Assembly (NCBI GenBank): GCA_036186865.1
Contig: AP025065.1
Span: 8,829,259-8,893,258, forward strand
From: Eustoma russellianum
Lineage: Eukaryota; Streptophyta; Magnoliopsida; Gentianales; Gentianaceae
DNA length: 64,000 bases
Direction: 5' to 3'
A model generated the notes under the pieces. The model was not told the DNA's origin. It worked only from the letters and a program-made list of their open reading frames with translations, and made no database searches. This document shows positions 54,001-64,000 of the stretch, piece by piece; the stretch's first letter is position 1; every line of letters begins with the position of its first letter. Both the position numbers and the translations under genes were made by a program.

Positions 54001-55319
54001 TCCTGCGTATGAATGTCCTGCAAGAGACAGAAGTCAGGGTAAATAAGAACAACACAATGGAATTGTTTAGTAATCTTGCTAAGTGACAGTAACTTAGAAG
54101 ATAATGTAGGAACGTATAGACAATCTTTGAGATGTAGTGTTGGTGACACAGAAATGGTCCCACTACCTTGAACTGGAATTAGGGTGCCATTTGTTGTTTC
54201 GATATGTGTTTTGGGTAGGTGAAACATAGAGAGATGAGTGAAATGTGTAGGGTCAAAGGCCATCATATTAGTGGCGCCGCAGTCAAGAATCCACTAGTTG
54301 TGTTTGGTGGGGTTTTTCTTTAATTGTTGAGCTTTAGTGGGGTTTTTGAGGCAATTTAGGTAGCTTGGATTTGGACATTCTAGGGATAAGGGCAATTTCG
54401 GAACTTCATGTGTTTGGCTAGGCTGAGAGGGTAATGTGGGAATCGCATCACGACGGCTAGAGTTGAGAGTGTAAAGCTGGAGGGGCAGTTTCGGTAAATT
54501 TCCATCTACAGGGCTGCAGTAATTATGTAAGGACAAAAATGGAAACTCATTTGGGTTGGGGGGATATAATGCCCCCAACCCTACCTGATACGCTGCCCTC
54601 TTCATTCAGTTGGTTGCCGCATGTTCATTCTGTTTCTTCCTCCATTCTTTCTGGCGATGGCGTGGTGATTCTTCTGCCCTCAGCAGTGCTAGTGCCAACC
54701 TCTGCGTTGATGCTCGCTGCTACTGCTGCCTGTCCTGCCCCCTCTAAGCTCTTTGCTCCGGTTTGTTTATTGCCCCACCAGTCGGGATATCCGACCAATT
54801 CGAAACACTCCTTCGTATGCTTTCTTTTTCCACAGTGTGAGCAAATCATCTTCATTCTTTCTTCTTTGTCCACACATTGTGATGTTTTTGAGTGAGATGT
54901 GGTGGATTTGCTTTGCACCTGAAGTACGGATCCCTACCCATTGTGATGATTCTTCAAGATCTGAAGGGGCTCCCCCTCTCAATATTACCATTCGTGCTTC
55001 TTCCCTTCTGACTTCAGCATACGCTGCTTTTGGAGAAGGCAATGGTTCCCTCTTCAGTAACTCTCTTTTGACAGTGTCAAACCTTTCGTCCACTACCATT
55101 AACAGTTAGTATAGCCACTGTTCTTGTATTTTGCTGTTCTAGATGGTAATATTTGTGGGATCTTTCATTGGGTTTGGTTTCCGTAGATCAATTTCCATCC
55201 AGATCCCTTGGAGTTTATTCCAGACCTCCTCCAGACTGTGGCCTCTCTGTTTGACCATAGCCCGTTTATGCAAGTCAAAAAATTGCAGAGAATCTGAACC
55301 AGTCCCATATGTTACTGCT
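51045..55319 (-). pseudogene. gag-pol: Copia element D gag-pol, decayed
   Basis: Reading right to left: Gag (55319-54625; LFDLHKRAMVKQRG, EERMKMICSHCGKRKHTKEC with a zinc knuckle C-C-H-C at about 54800-54840), protease-proximal part (54266-53889), integrase core (53637-53332; MTWIYFLTQKSE, SHTPQQNGVDERKN with Asp replacing Val), integrase C-terminus (53347-52406; CVFVGYVTHQKGYQCY), RT (52396-52118 and 52096-51515; catalytic YVDD at about 52000) and RNase H (51419-51045; ALSSAEAGF, where Gly replaces the usual Glu/Tyr region). It ends LEGEC with TGA inside the LTR. Stops and frameshifts separate the blocks. Gag is cut at 55319 by Sirevirus C. Non-functional. Confidence 0.85.
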
Positions 55320-57781
55320 TGTTAGATCGTGCACCTGCAATAAACACCGCAAGAGTGGGATGAATAGTGGTTAGCGGAAATTACACTACTACCTTTGATA
55401 AAAATCCCCTTTGAAAACAGAATCTGACACTACTTCAGATTCAGAACCTGTTTTTTAAAAATTCAAAAATAATTATACACAACTCCAAAAATTATGAAAA
55501 TTTCCAAAACTTAACTTCAATGTGTTAACAAGACTCTGCCCAGAAAATCAGACAAAAAATAATATTGTTTGACCCTTCAAATATATAAAAAGTTTCAGAT
55601 GGTCAATATGGACAGAATTGGACAGAATGTTGCTGAAATAGAAAAACGTGTTTCTCTTTGAATATTTAACCAAAAAGATTGATATTTATATCAAAACACT
55701 CCTTAGGATGTCTAGTTGATGTTTCCAAAAGGCCTTGACCTTAAACAATTATTGGTTAAAACAGAATTCAAGTTTTCTCAAAATTGGTCAGCATGCAGTT
55801 ATATTGGAGCAGTTATCTTGCAAAGAATGAAAGACCAACTTTCCTTTGCTCAAATCAAGTGATTCTTGTTGAAAATGAAAGCTAACAGTCTGAAGTATAA
55901 CTCCACCAAAAATCACGAATTTTGCAAATGTTTAGCTATTTTTTTAAGTTTTGAGAAATTGTGTGAAAATTGAAGTAAAAACGGACAGAAAACTGAAAGG
56001 TAGAAACAAAACAAGAACACCGAGGATTTATCCTGGTTCGGTCAATGTGACATACTCCAGTCCCAAAGAACATCTTTCCTTGGATTTCACTGTGGTATGA
56101 AACAACTTACAACAATAACCAATTTTAATCCTTGGGTTATACACCAACCCTATTCAAGACTTGGATGGACACCTTCTATGCAACACTTAGTTGCAACACC
56201 TCTACCACCTATTGATGTAGCCTTATAGAATTGGCTAATCAATCTTACAAATGAAGCTCAAGAGGCTTTTAGCTCAACAAATACAACAAGAACACCTTTG
56301 CTACAAAGAATGAAACAAAAACAACAAGAAGAAGATCATAGCTAGACAAATCAAAAAACGCTTTCAAGTGAGCTTCAAGTGTGTTTCATCTTCTTCACCA
56401 TTGCCTCATATTTATAGTGTGAAGTGAGCATTAAAGATAAGAATGCACGTGTCACCATCTTCATCATCAAGCTTAAGTGTCTTCACGTCATTGGTTGGCC
56501 GTGTACACTTGGCAACATAAAGCAAACTAATTGGTCCACCTTGTCATCAACATGTTGGCCGAAATTTACACCTTGACATGTCATAATTATCCTTTGCAAA
56601 ATGAAGATAATTAGAGGGATAATGCAACAAGAATACCTCAACTTCTAGGCTTGAAAATAAGGCATGTGAAAGCTGAAAGTTTGACCCCAAAATCAGCCAT
56701 TTTCAACCATGTAGCCGTTGGCTACATATTCAAATTTTTCAATTTTTCCAAGTTGGCAACTTTTGCCAACTGGCCTCTTTTTGATTTGTCCACTTGTCAT
56801 CAAGCCATAAAATGAAGAATATATCACCTCCACCTTGAACATCATTAAATTCTCTGTAAAAAATGACGATAAATATACTCCAACAATATATACAAGAGAG
56901 CCTTCAAGAAAGAAATAGAATGTGACATCACAACTCGTCACATATCTCGCTATCGTCAATACTATCATCATGTGAGAGAATAATATAAGGCCATCATATA
57001 ATCTTCAAAATAATCACAACTAAACTCCAGAATGATGATAAGAATATACTCAAGAGATTCTTTGAGTGAAAATAACAAAAATATCCTTAGGAGTGAAATG
57101 ACCAAAATGCCCCTGATGAGATAAAACTCCAGAAATGCCCCCGATGGTCAGAAATAAATATAATACCACCTTTGTCTTGATAAATATGATAAGAATAAGT
57201 CCTTCATATATATCCACCATATCATGTTCCTACAAAACTCAAAATACCAATTTCGCCCTTTTTGGTAAGTTGTAGAAACTTCCAAGGCACATTAGTCACA
57301 AGACATTTATATTTATCAAACTCACATAATAATCACATAATGAACATGTATAAATCATGTACAAATAAAAACAACCACTTTATCACATTTTAGGAAAATA
57401 TTTCTAAAAACCCTAGACATCGATCGATCGAAGTGCCTCATCTTCAGAGATCGATGTCTCACAGTGAGTTTCAGAATTTGTCTCTGACCTACATCGATCG
57501 ATTGAAGTGAGGGTTTGATGTATACATCGATCGATCGATGTGTCTCAGGTTTAGAGATTGATGTCTCATCGTAAGGTCTTGAACTTTCACTGCCTTACAT
57601 ATATCGATCGAAGTGAGGGATCGAAGTACATCGATTGACCGAAGTGCAACAGCCTGAGAGATCGATGACAACTTTTCAAATTTTTCAACTTTTAATCACA
57701 TATAACACCATGTGTGACATTTTTATGCATTCACCACTTAAAATCATGACTTTAAAAATTATCCAAACATATTTCTTAACA
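55320..57781 (-). repeat. 3' LTR of Sirevirus C (2462 bp)
   Basis: Begins TGTTAGATCGTGC, ends TTCTTAACA on the plus strand. Shared Sirevirus block about 56010-56085. Somewhat shorter than LTRs A and B; a gap is visible around 56830. Confidence 0.9.
57415..57665 (-). promoter_or_regulatory. GATCGATCGA palindrome cluster in LTR C
   Basis: Same position and unit as in LTRs A and B, with several units decayed (for example ATCGATTGA). Confidence 0.55.
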
Positions 57782-58176
57782 TTCTCCCCTTTTTGGATGA
57801 TTTTCAAAATAACCTAACATGATTTTAATGTCACAACACTTTACCCATTGTTTATCATAAATCTACCAAATTGAATTGTTTTGAAAACCTCACCAATTAC
57901 TAATTCTTTCACCAAATTTGTACCAATTGTTTTAAAAACCAATTACCAACTAATTACCAAATGTTTTCATCAATTATCATGTATTCATGTGCTCCCCCTC
58001 AAATTATACTCTCCCCCTTAACCTATGCTCCAAAACGTATACCAATTGAATCTTAGCATATTATTCAACCAAATAATGACTTACCATATTATTCAACCCA
58101 AATCATGACTTACCAACAAAAATCATGTTCTTATTCTATCTCCCCCTTTATTTTGCAAATCATGCAAAAGATAGAA
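57782..58176 (-). other. Polypurine cluster and pol-LTR spacer of element C
   Basis: Reversed polypurine tracts at 57782 (TTCTCCCCTTTTTGG, at the LTR edge), about 57990 (GCTCCCCCTCAAA), 58010 (CTCTCCCCCTTAACC) and 58140 (CTCCCCCTTTATTTTG). A short local duplication of TGACTTACCA lies at 58078-58112. No gene seen. Confidence 0.7.
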
Positions 58177-59262
58177 CTATGCAATGGTATCATAACTCAT
58201 CATATCTAACTTGGCTCGTAAGTTTTCAAAATTGGCTTGATTAAGGGGTTTGGTGAAGATGTCAGCCATTTGATGATCAGTTCTTATATGGTTTATAACT
58301 ATATCCTCATTTTGAACATGATCTCGAAGGAAGTGGTATCGCACCTCAATGTGTTTGGTCTTAGAATGAAGTACCGGATTCTGTGAAAGATTGATCGCAC
58401 TTGTGCTATCATAGAAAATTGGGATCTTATTCATTTTAATGCCAAAATCACTAAGTTGTTGTTTAAGCCAAAGTATTTGGGTAGTGCATAAACTCAAGGC
58501 TATATACTCGGCTTTAGTGGTAGAAAGAGCTACACTAGCTTGCTTTTTAAAAAACCAAGAGATCAAGTTGGTTCCTATGAATTGACATGTACCGCTAGTG
58601 GATTTTCTATCTAACTTACAACCACCATAATCAGCATCACTAAATGCGTATAATTCCAACTTAGCGTTTCTATCACACCAAAGTCCTAAGTGAGGTGTAT
58701 CCTTAAGATATCTAAAGATCTTTTTCACCGCATTGTAATGAGATACCTTAGGACACGATTGAAACCTAGCACACATACACACACTAAACATGATGTCAGG
58801 TCTTGATGCAGTTAAGTATAACAATGAGCCAATCATAGACCTATATAGTGTGTCATCAAAAGGTTTATCATTTTCATCCTTATCTAGTTTGGTGATAATA
58901 CTCATGGGCGTAGGTGTTGGTTTCAACTCTTCAAAGCCAAACTTCTTAATCATATCATTGACATTCTTAAGTTGGCTAATGTGAATTCCTTGAGGGGTTT
59001 GTTTGATTTGGAGCCCTAAGAAGTAATTCAACTCTCCTACCATTGATATTTCAAATTCTGACTTCATACACTCTTCGAAGTCTTTTACTAAAGCAGGATT
59101 GGTTGAACCAAAGATTATATCATCTACGTATATTTGAACTATTAATAAGTCATTATCTTTTCTTCTTAGGAACAATGTGTTGTCTATTATCCCTCTTTGA
59201 TAATTATTTGCAATAAGAAAGTTTGCAAATCTATTATACCAATGTCTTGGAGCTTGTTTCAA
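58177..59262 (-). pseudogene. pol: Sirevirus C RT C-terminus and RNase H, 361-codon open stretch
   Basis: Open from KQAPRHWYNRFANF to the natural pol stop at 58177-58179. It contains the catalytic YVDD (IVQIYVDDIIFGS), MVGELNYFLGLQIKQ, SRPDIMFSVCMCARF and RNase H with SDADYGGCKLDRKS. The motif STTKAEYIAL has Lys where P and other copies have Glu, and FYDSTSAI has Tyr for Cys. The upstream RT half (59263-59700) is frame-broken, so this is part of a dead pol despite being open. Confidence 0.85.
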
Positions 59263-61400
59263 ACCATATGGAGCTTTCTCAAGCTTGTAAACATGGTTAG
59301 GATTCTTTGGACCTTCGAATCCAGGGGTTGTTACACAAACACCTCTTCTTGGACGTATATATTCAAGAATTCACTCTTGACATCCATTTGGAAGAGTTTG
59401 AAGTTGCTTAAACTTGTAATCGCAAGTAACAATCCAATTGCTTCTAGTCTTGCAACGGGTGCAAAGGTTTTTTCATAATCTATTCATTCTTGTTGATTAT
59501 AATCTCGTGCGACTAGCCTAGTCTTATTTCGTGTGATGTTTCTTTGTCCATCCATTTTATTCCTAAAGACCCATTTGGTTCATATTATAGACTTGTCTTC
59601 AGGTTTAGGTACTAAGTCTCACACGTTGTTTCTTGTAAATTGATTCAATTCCTCATGCATGGCATCTATCCAACATATATCACCTAAGGCTTCTTTTACA
59701 TTCTTAGGTTCTAAGTGTGAGATTAAACTACGTCCTTCAGGTTGACTTATGTTTCTACATGTTCTAACTCCAACACTTGGATCCCCAATGATTAATTCTT
59801 TAGGGTGCCACCAATTCCTAGATTGACTAGGTTCACTCTCATCTTATTCAAATGTTTCATTAGTGTGAACATTATCATATGCCATTGTATTATTAGTTGT
59901 ATTATCTTCCAATTGCAAAATTTCGTCGTTTACTTCATCTAAGGGTTCATGCATATCTTGTTCAGAGAGAGTTGGTTCTAGATGATCAAGTACAGGCTCA
60001 AGTAATATATCTTCATCAAACATATTTTCAACATTATTTTCTTGTTTATGTTGAGCTTTATTACTAATTTCAAAACATGCATTTTCATTAAATTTCACAT
60101 GTATAGATTCAATTATTTTTCTAGATGCAAGATTATAACACCTATATGCTCTTGAATTAGTTGGATAACCAACAAATATGCATTCAATAGACTTTTGTTC
60201 GAACTTATCTAGATTATCCTTAGTGTTCAAAACAAAACACTTACAACCAAAAACTTTAAGATAATCTACTTTAGGTTGTCTATTGTTTAACAATTCATAA
60301 GGTGTTTTATTCAATCTCCTTCTAATAGAAAGCCTATTTATTATATAACATGCACAACTAACAGCTTCAACCCATAAATATTTAGGTACTTTGTTTTCAC
60401 ATAACATTGTTCTAGCAACTTCTTGAATTGTTCTATTTTTGCATTCTACAACTCCATTGAGTTGTGGTGTTCTAGGTGGTGAGAATTCGTGTTTAATTCC
60501 ATGTAATTCACAAAACTTGATTATTTCTTTGTTCTTAAATTCTCCACCTCTGTCATTTCTAATTCTTTTAACATTTCCTTCGTAAATATTTTCAAGTTGC
60601 TTAATAAGAGTTTTGATTGCTAATGGAGCATCATCTTTGTGTGTTAAGAACAATGTCCATGTGTAGCGTGAGTAATCATCTACTATGACACACACATGGT
60701 AGTGTCCACCTAGACTTCTTGTCCTACTTCGACCAAATAAGTCTAAGTGAAGCAATTCTAGTACATGACTGGTACTCACTTCATGTTTCGATTTTAATGT
60801 TTCTTTAATGTGTTTTCCTCTAGTACATGTTTCACACATTTGAAAATTATCTAAGTCTAACTTAGGCATTCCTTTAATTAAATTCTTCTTAGATAATTTC
60901 TTAATGGTTGAAATTCATATATGGCCTAATCTTCTATGCCATAAATTCGCATCTAAGTCATGTGATATTAAACACTTAACTTTAGTATCTAACATGTTAT
61001 CTAAGGTAAGAGTATAAATGTTACCATCCCGATTTCCTTTTAAAACAATTTCTCTTTTTTCATTTATTATATCATAAGAATTGAGAAGAAAAGAAACATT
61101 ATATCTGCAATCTATAAGTTGAGAAATACTTAATATATTATAAAAAATATTGCTTACTAACAACACATTTCGTATTTGAAATGTGTTAGAGTCCCCAATT
61201 GTTCCTTTTCCAACAACTTAACCTTTGCTGCTGTCACCGAATGTTACTTTTCCTCCATTCTTTATATGTTCCAACTCGGTGAATAGTTTGGGGTTGTCCG
61301 TCATATGCCGTGAACATCCACTATCTAAAAACAATTTAGTTTTTAGATTCTTTGACTTTGCCTCCTTCCTGCATTCCTTGCGATTTTCCTACAATGAAGA
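59263..61400 (-). pseudogene. pol: Sirevirus C protease, integrase and RT N-terminus
   Basis: Integrase is the best kept part: an open stretch 60869-59844 (341 codons) with CETCTRGKH, LDLFGRSRTRSLGG, VIVDDYSRYTWTLF, RNDRGGEFKN and NGVVECKNRT. Two family-conserved residues have changed: RSDRGG is RNDRGG, and VVERKNRT is VVECKNRT (Arg to Cys next to the catalytic Glu). Protease-linker and zinc-binding pieces are at 61166-60915 (LWHRRLGHI). A stop separates Gag and protease regions around 61370-61440. RT fingers (59700-59263) are frame-broken. Non-functional. Confidence 0.8.
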
Positions 61401-61437
61401 CAAAGTTTTAGGCACCCTTTACTTGGGTGCTTGAATG

Positions 61438-63260
61438 TTAGGGACACCATCCTTGTTTATATACCCTTTGGGTATCCAAGGATGTACCTTTTTGGCACAT
61501 TTTTAGCATAGTTATAATTGGAAAAATAAGGAGAATTAGCATATACAATGAAGATGCATTTTTATACATGTTGTACCTTGGTTTATAATAATTATAGGAT
61601 GACCGATTTTGATAGTGTGTATAAGGCATGTGATTTTGTTTCTTATATGGTGCTCTGTATGTATGTTCATATGCATTTCTGTAAGACTTATATGAGTGTT
61701 GCCTATACTTAGGTTCATAATAAGTTTGATGCATTTTATTATATCTAGTTGCATTTATATACATGTAGGCATAATTTCTAGGTTGTCTATATACAAAGTT
61801 TTGCCTAGTTGCATGTTTATACGTGCGTACATTTGTGGGTGCGTGTTGTATTTTTTCTTTAGAATAAACAAAAGGAGTAAAAGAAGGTGCAGCAGCCAAA
61901 GTTGATTTCGTTGTATTATATGGCATTTTTGTACTAGATGAGACAAACTTAGTCTTTTTATCTACTTTGGCATTTCCTTCTTTATATCCTAACCCGGTTT
62001 TATCATTTCAATATTTTTGCGATGATATAAGTGTATCTAACATATTTGCACCAGATTTAAATTGTTCTAACATTTTTTCTAAGGTAAGTTTGGAAGATTT
62101 AAGTTGTACTATTTCATTTTCACAACTTTCTACCTTAGATTTCAACATGCTATTTTCAGTTTTTAGTGTATGTTTATTTTTCCTATATGATTCAATTTTA
62201 ACTTCTAAAGAATCAAGAGTGTTAGTAGACTCTTGTTTAAAAGATTCTAACTGATCGGAAAATTCCAAGTTGGACGTCTTCAACTCGTCATTTTCTTCAA
62301 TTAGTTTCTTTTTTTCTTTATATAGCCTCTTACAGTGAGCATGCAATCTTAAAAATTCTTCATACATTTCATCAAATGTCATTTCACTATCAGAATCATC
62401 ATCAGATGATGAAATTACCTCGTTGGATACAAAGCAGACTTGAGCTTCCTCAGTGTTGGATCCTGAGTCAGATGAGTCGCTCCATGTCTACACCTTCATT
62501 GCTCGTTTGCCTTTCCTTGGCTTGGTCTCCTTTGCCTTTGATTTTTGTGTCTCCTTTTCTTGTTTATTGTTATTGTTATTGTTGTTGTTGGCATTTTTCT
62601 TTGTCGGACAATCATAAGAGATGTATCCTTTTTGACCACATTCATAACACTTTAACTCTTTATTATACCATTTGTTTTTATTATCGTTATTTTTCCTAGG
62701 TTGAGAAAAAGAAGAGGAAGATCATTGTGTATTCTTATTAGGACATTTAAAAAACTTTTTAAGTTTTCTAGCTATCAATATCAAGTCATCGTCTAATTCA
62801 GTATCACTATTACTATCATCATTATTTGTATGTGATTCAGTTGATTTGAAAGCGATTGACCTACCGGATGATTTAGATGACTCAGACTTTCGTTGGTTTA
62901 GTTTTACCTCGTATACTCTTAGTGAGCCTATCAATTCGTCCATTTTTGTGATCGATTTCGTTTCTTCAATCGCCTTGACCTTTGGATTCCATTCAGCAGG
63001 AAGGCTACGCATCACCTTTTGAACCTTTTCATTGTTCGTGAATGATTTGTCTAAAGCTTCAAGAGCATTGAAAATGTTAGTAATCCTCAAATCCATAGAT
63101 GTTATGGATTCGTTTGGCAGCATTTTGAAAGATTCAAGCTCAGTCATAAGCATGTTTATTTTTGATTTTTTTACACTGCTTGTACCTTCATGCTTTAATA
63201 CAAGTGATTTCCACATATCGTGTGCACTTGTGCAATTTGATACATATCCTGCATCAGAAT
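61438..63260 (-). pseudogene. gag: Sirevirus C gag, 5' deleted
   Basis: Begins at SDAGYVSNCTSAHDMW (63255), lacking the start and about 100 N-terminal codons. The capsid part is otherwise open to 62722 (KINMLMTELESFKMLP, VRVYEVKLNQRKSE). The zinc knuckle (about 62606-62650) reads CYECGQKGYISYDC: the His ligand is Tyr, but all three Cys remain. An acidic segment, a coiled coil of about 125 residues (62382-62008) and a Tyr/His/Asn-rich tail (61926-61560) follow. No functional product is expected. Confidence 0.85.
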
Positions 63261-64000
63261 TGCTGGACTGTGCACATGCAATAAAAACCACTAGAGGGGG
63301 TGAAAGTGGTTAGCGGAAATTACACTACTACCCTTGATAAAAATCCCCCTTTGAAAACAGAATCTGAGACTACCTCAAATTCAGAACCCGTTTTTGGAAA
63401 ATTCAAAAATCCTCATACACAACTCCAAGAATTATGAAAATTTTCATAACTTAACTTCAATGTGTTGACAAGACTCTGTCCAAAAATCAGACCAAAAATA
63501 AGATTGTTTGACCCTTCAAAGAAAAAAAAGATTCAGATGGTCAATCTGGACAAAATTGGATAGAATGTTGCTGAAATTGAAAAATGTGTTTCTCTTTGAA
63601 TATTTAACCAAAATGATTGATATTTATATCAAAGCACTCCTTAGGATGTCCAGTTGATGTTTTTAAATGGCACTGACCTTAAACAATTCTTGGTTAAAAC
63701 ATAATTCAAGTTTTCTCAAAATTGGTCAAAATGTAGCCAGATTGGAGCAGTTATCTTGCAAAGACTGAAAGGCTAACTTTCCCTTGCTCAAATCAAGTGA
63801 TTCTTGTCGCAAATGAAAGATAACAGTCTGCAGGACAAATCCATAAAAAATCACGAATTTTAAAAGTGTTTAGCTATTTTTTAAATTGTGTAAAATTGAG
63901 TGAAAATTGCAATAAAAACGGGCAGAAAAGTGAAAGGTAGAAACAAAACAAGAACACCGAGGATTTATCCTGGTTCGGTCAATATGACCTACTCCAGTCC
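63261..64000 (-). repeat. 5' LTR of Sirevirus C, partial (runs off window)
   Basis: Begins TGCTGGACTGTGCAC, aligned to TGTTGGAGCGTGCAC in LTR A, and follows the family LTR to the window end, which lies inside the shared block (about 63945-64000). It joins gag sequence directly, with no primer site between. Confidence 0.85.

Larger units (their letters stand above)
55320..64000 (-). mobile_element. Sirevirus element C, runs off right edge
   Basis: Minus-strand element: 3' LTR 55320-57781, polypurine cluster, pol 58177-61400, gag 61438-63260, then directly 5' LTR 63261 to the window end. The primer site and about the first 100 gag codons are missing: homologous sequence in B spans about 415 bp between the same points. 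It inserted into gag of copia element D. The left flank is CTGCT (55315-55319); the matching right copy would be outside the window. Confidence 0.9.

Noticed and set aside
1..64000. tRNA, rRNA or microRNA genes and host exons
   Set aside because: No cloverleaf with A and B boxes, no rRNA segment and no spliced host reading frame could be recognised by eye. The TGGTATCAGAG sites are retrotransposon primer sites, not tRNA genes.

Overview
The window is plant nuclear DNA, almost certainly from an angiosperm, and it consists almost entirely of nested retrotransposons. The evidence is Ty1/copia elements primed by initiator tRNA-Met (TGGTATCAGAG primer sites), a Sirevirus lineage with 2.6-3.1 kb LTRs, plant L1-type LINEs carrying a zf-RVT region and a C-terminal RNase H, a MULE fragment and a TRIM. 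I found no host gene, tRNA, rRNA or CRISPR array. The species cannot be named from the sequence.

Layout. (1) 1-4627: 5' half of a minus-strand Sirevirus (A) that runs off the left edge. (2) 4628-5573: 3' end of a plus-strand LINE. (3) 5574-17774: minus-strand Sirevirus B, broken by a 389-bp TRIM (8709-9097) and by a 3.07-kb solo LTR of a second Sirevirus family (9154-12222); its own 5' LTR is cut off after 264 bp. (4) 17775-20616: plus-strand LINE with ORF1, endonuclease and the RT N-terminus, joined tail-to-tail to a minus-strand LINE RT (20617-21139 plus 31787-32059). (5) 21140-31786: complete plus-strand Sirevirus P, with target duplication ATAGC, 3.05-kb LTRs and an uninterrupted 1406-codon gag-pol, inserted in that minus-strand LINE. 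(6) 32060-35099: microsatellite and noncoding repeat. (7) 35100-48318: LINE fragments in both orientations; the last is split by a very young, complete copia element (40284-45941, target duplication GAATA, 1545-codon ORF, LTRs differing at one base). (8) 48319-50720: noncoding repeat and a MuDR-type transposase remnant. (9) About 50720-55319: decayed copia element D, cut in gag by (10) minus-strand Sirevirus C, 55320 to beyond 64000.

How the parts relate. A, B and C belong to one Sirevirus family, with LTRs starting TGTT on the plus strand and GATCGATCGA palindromes. P and the solo LTR belong to a sister family, with LTRs TGTAG...CTACA and ACATGCTGAA palindromes. Both families share a primer site, several polypurine tracts before the 3' LTR and a conserved block of about 70 bp inside the LTR. 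Target duplications give this order: B before the TRIM and the solo LTR; minus-strand LINE before P; LINE before the young copia; D before C.

I see no new kind of biological system. The points most worth checking are the TRIM with a 63-bp interior, the RT changes and short Gag in the otherwise open P element, the conserved ATGA stop-start overlap in the LINE, the patchy LTR divergence of P, and the altered zinc knuckles in the minus-strand Sireviruses. All identity figures are eye counts.
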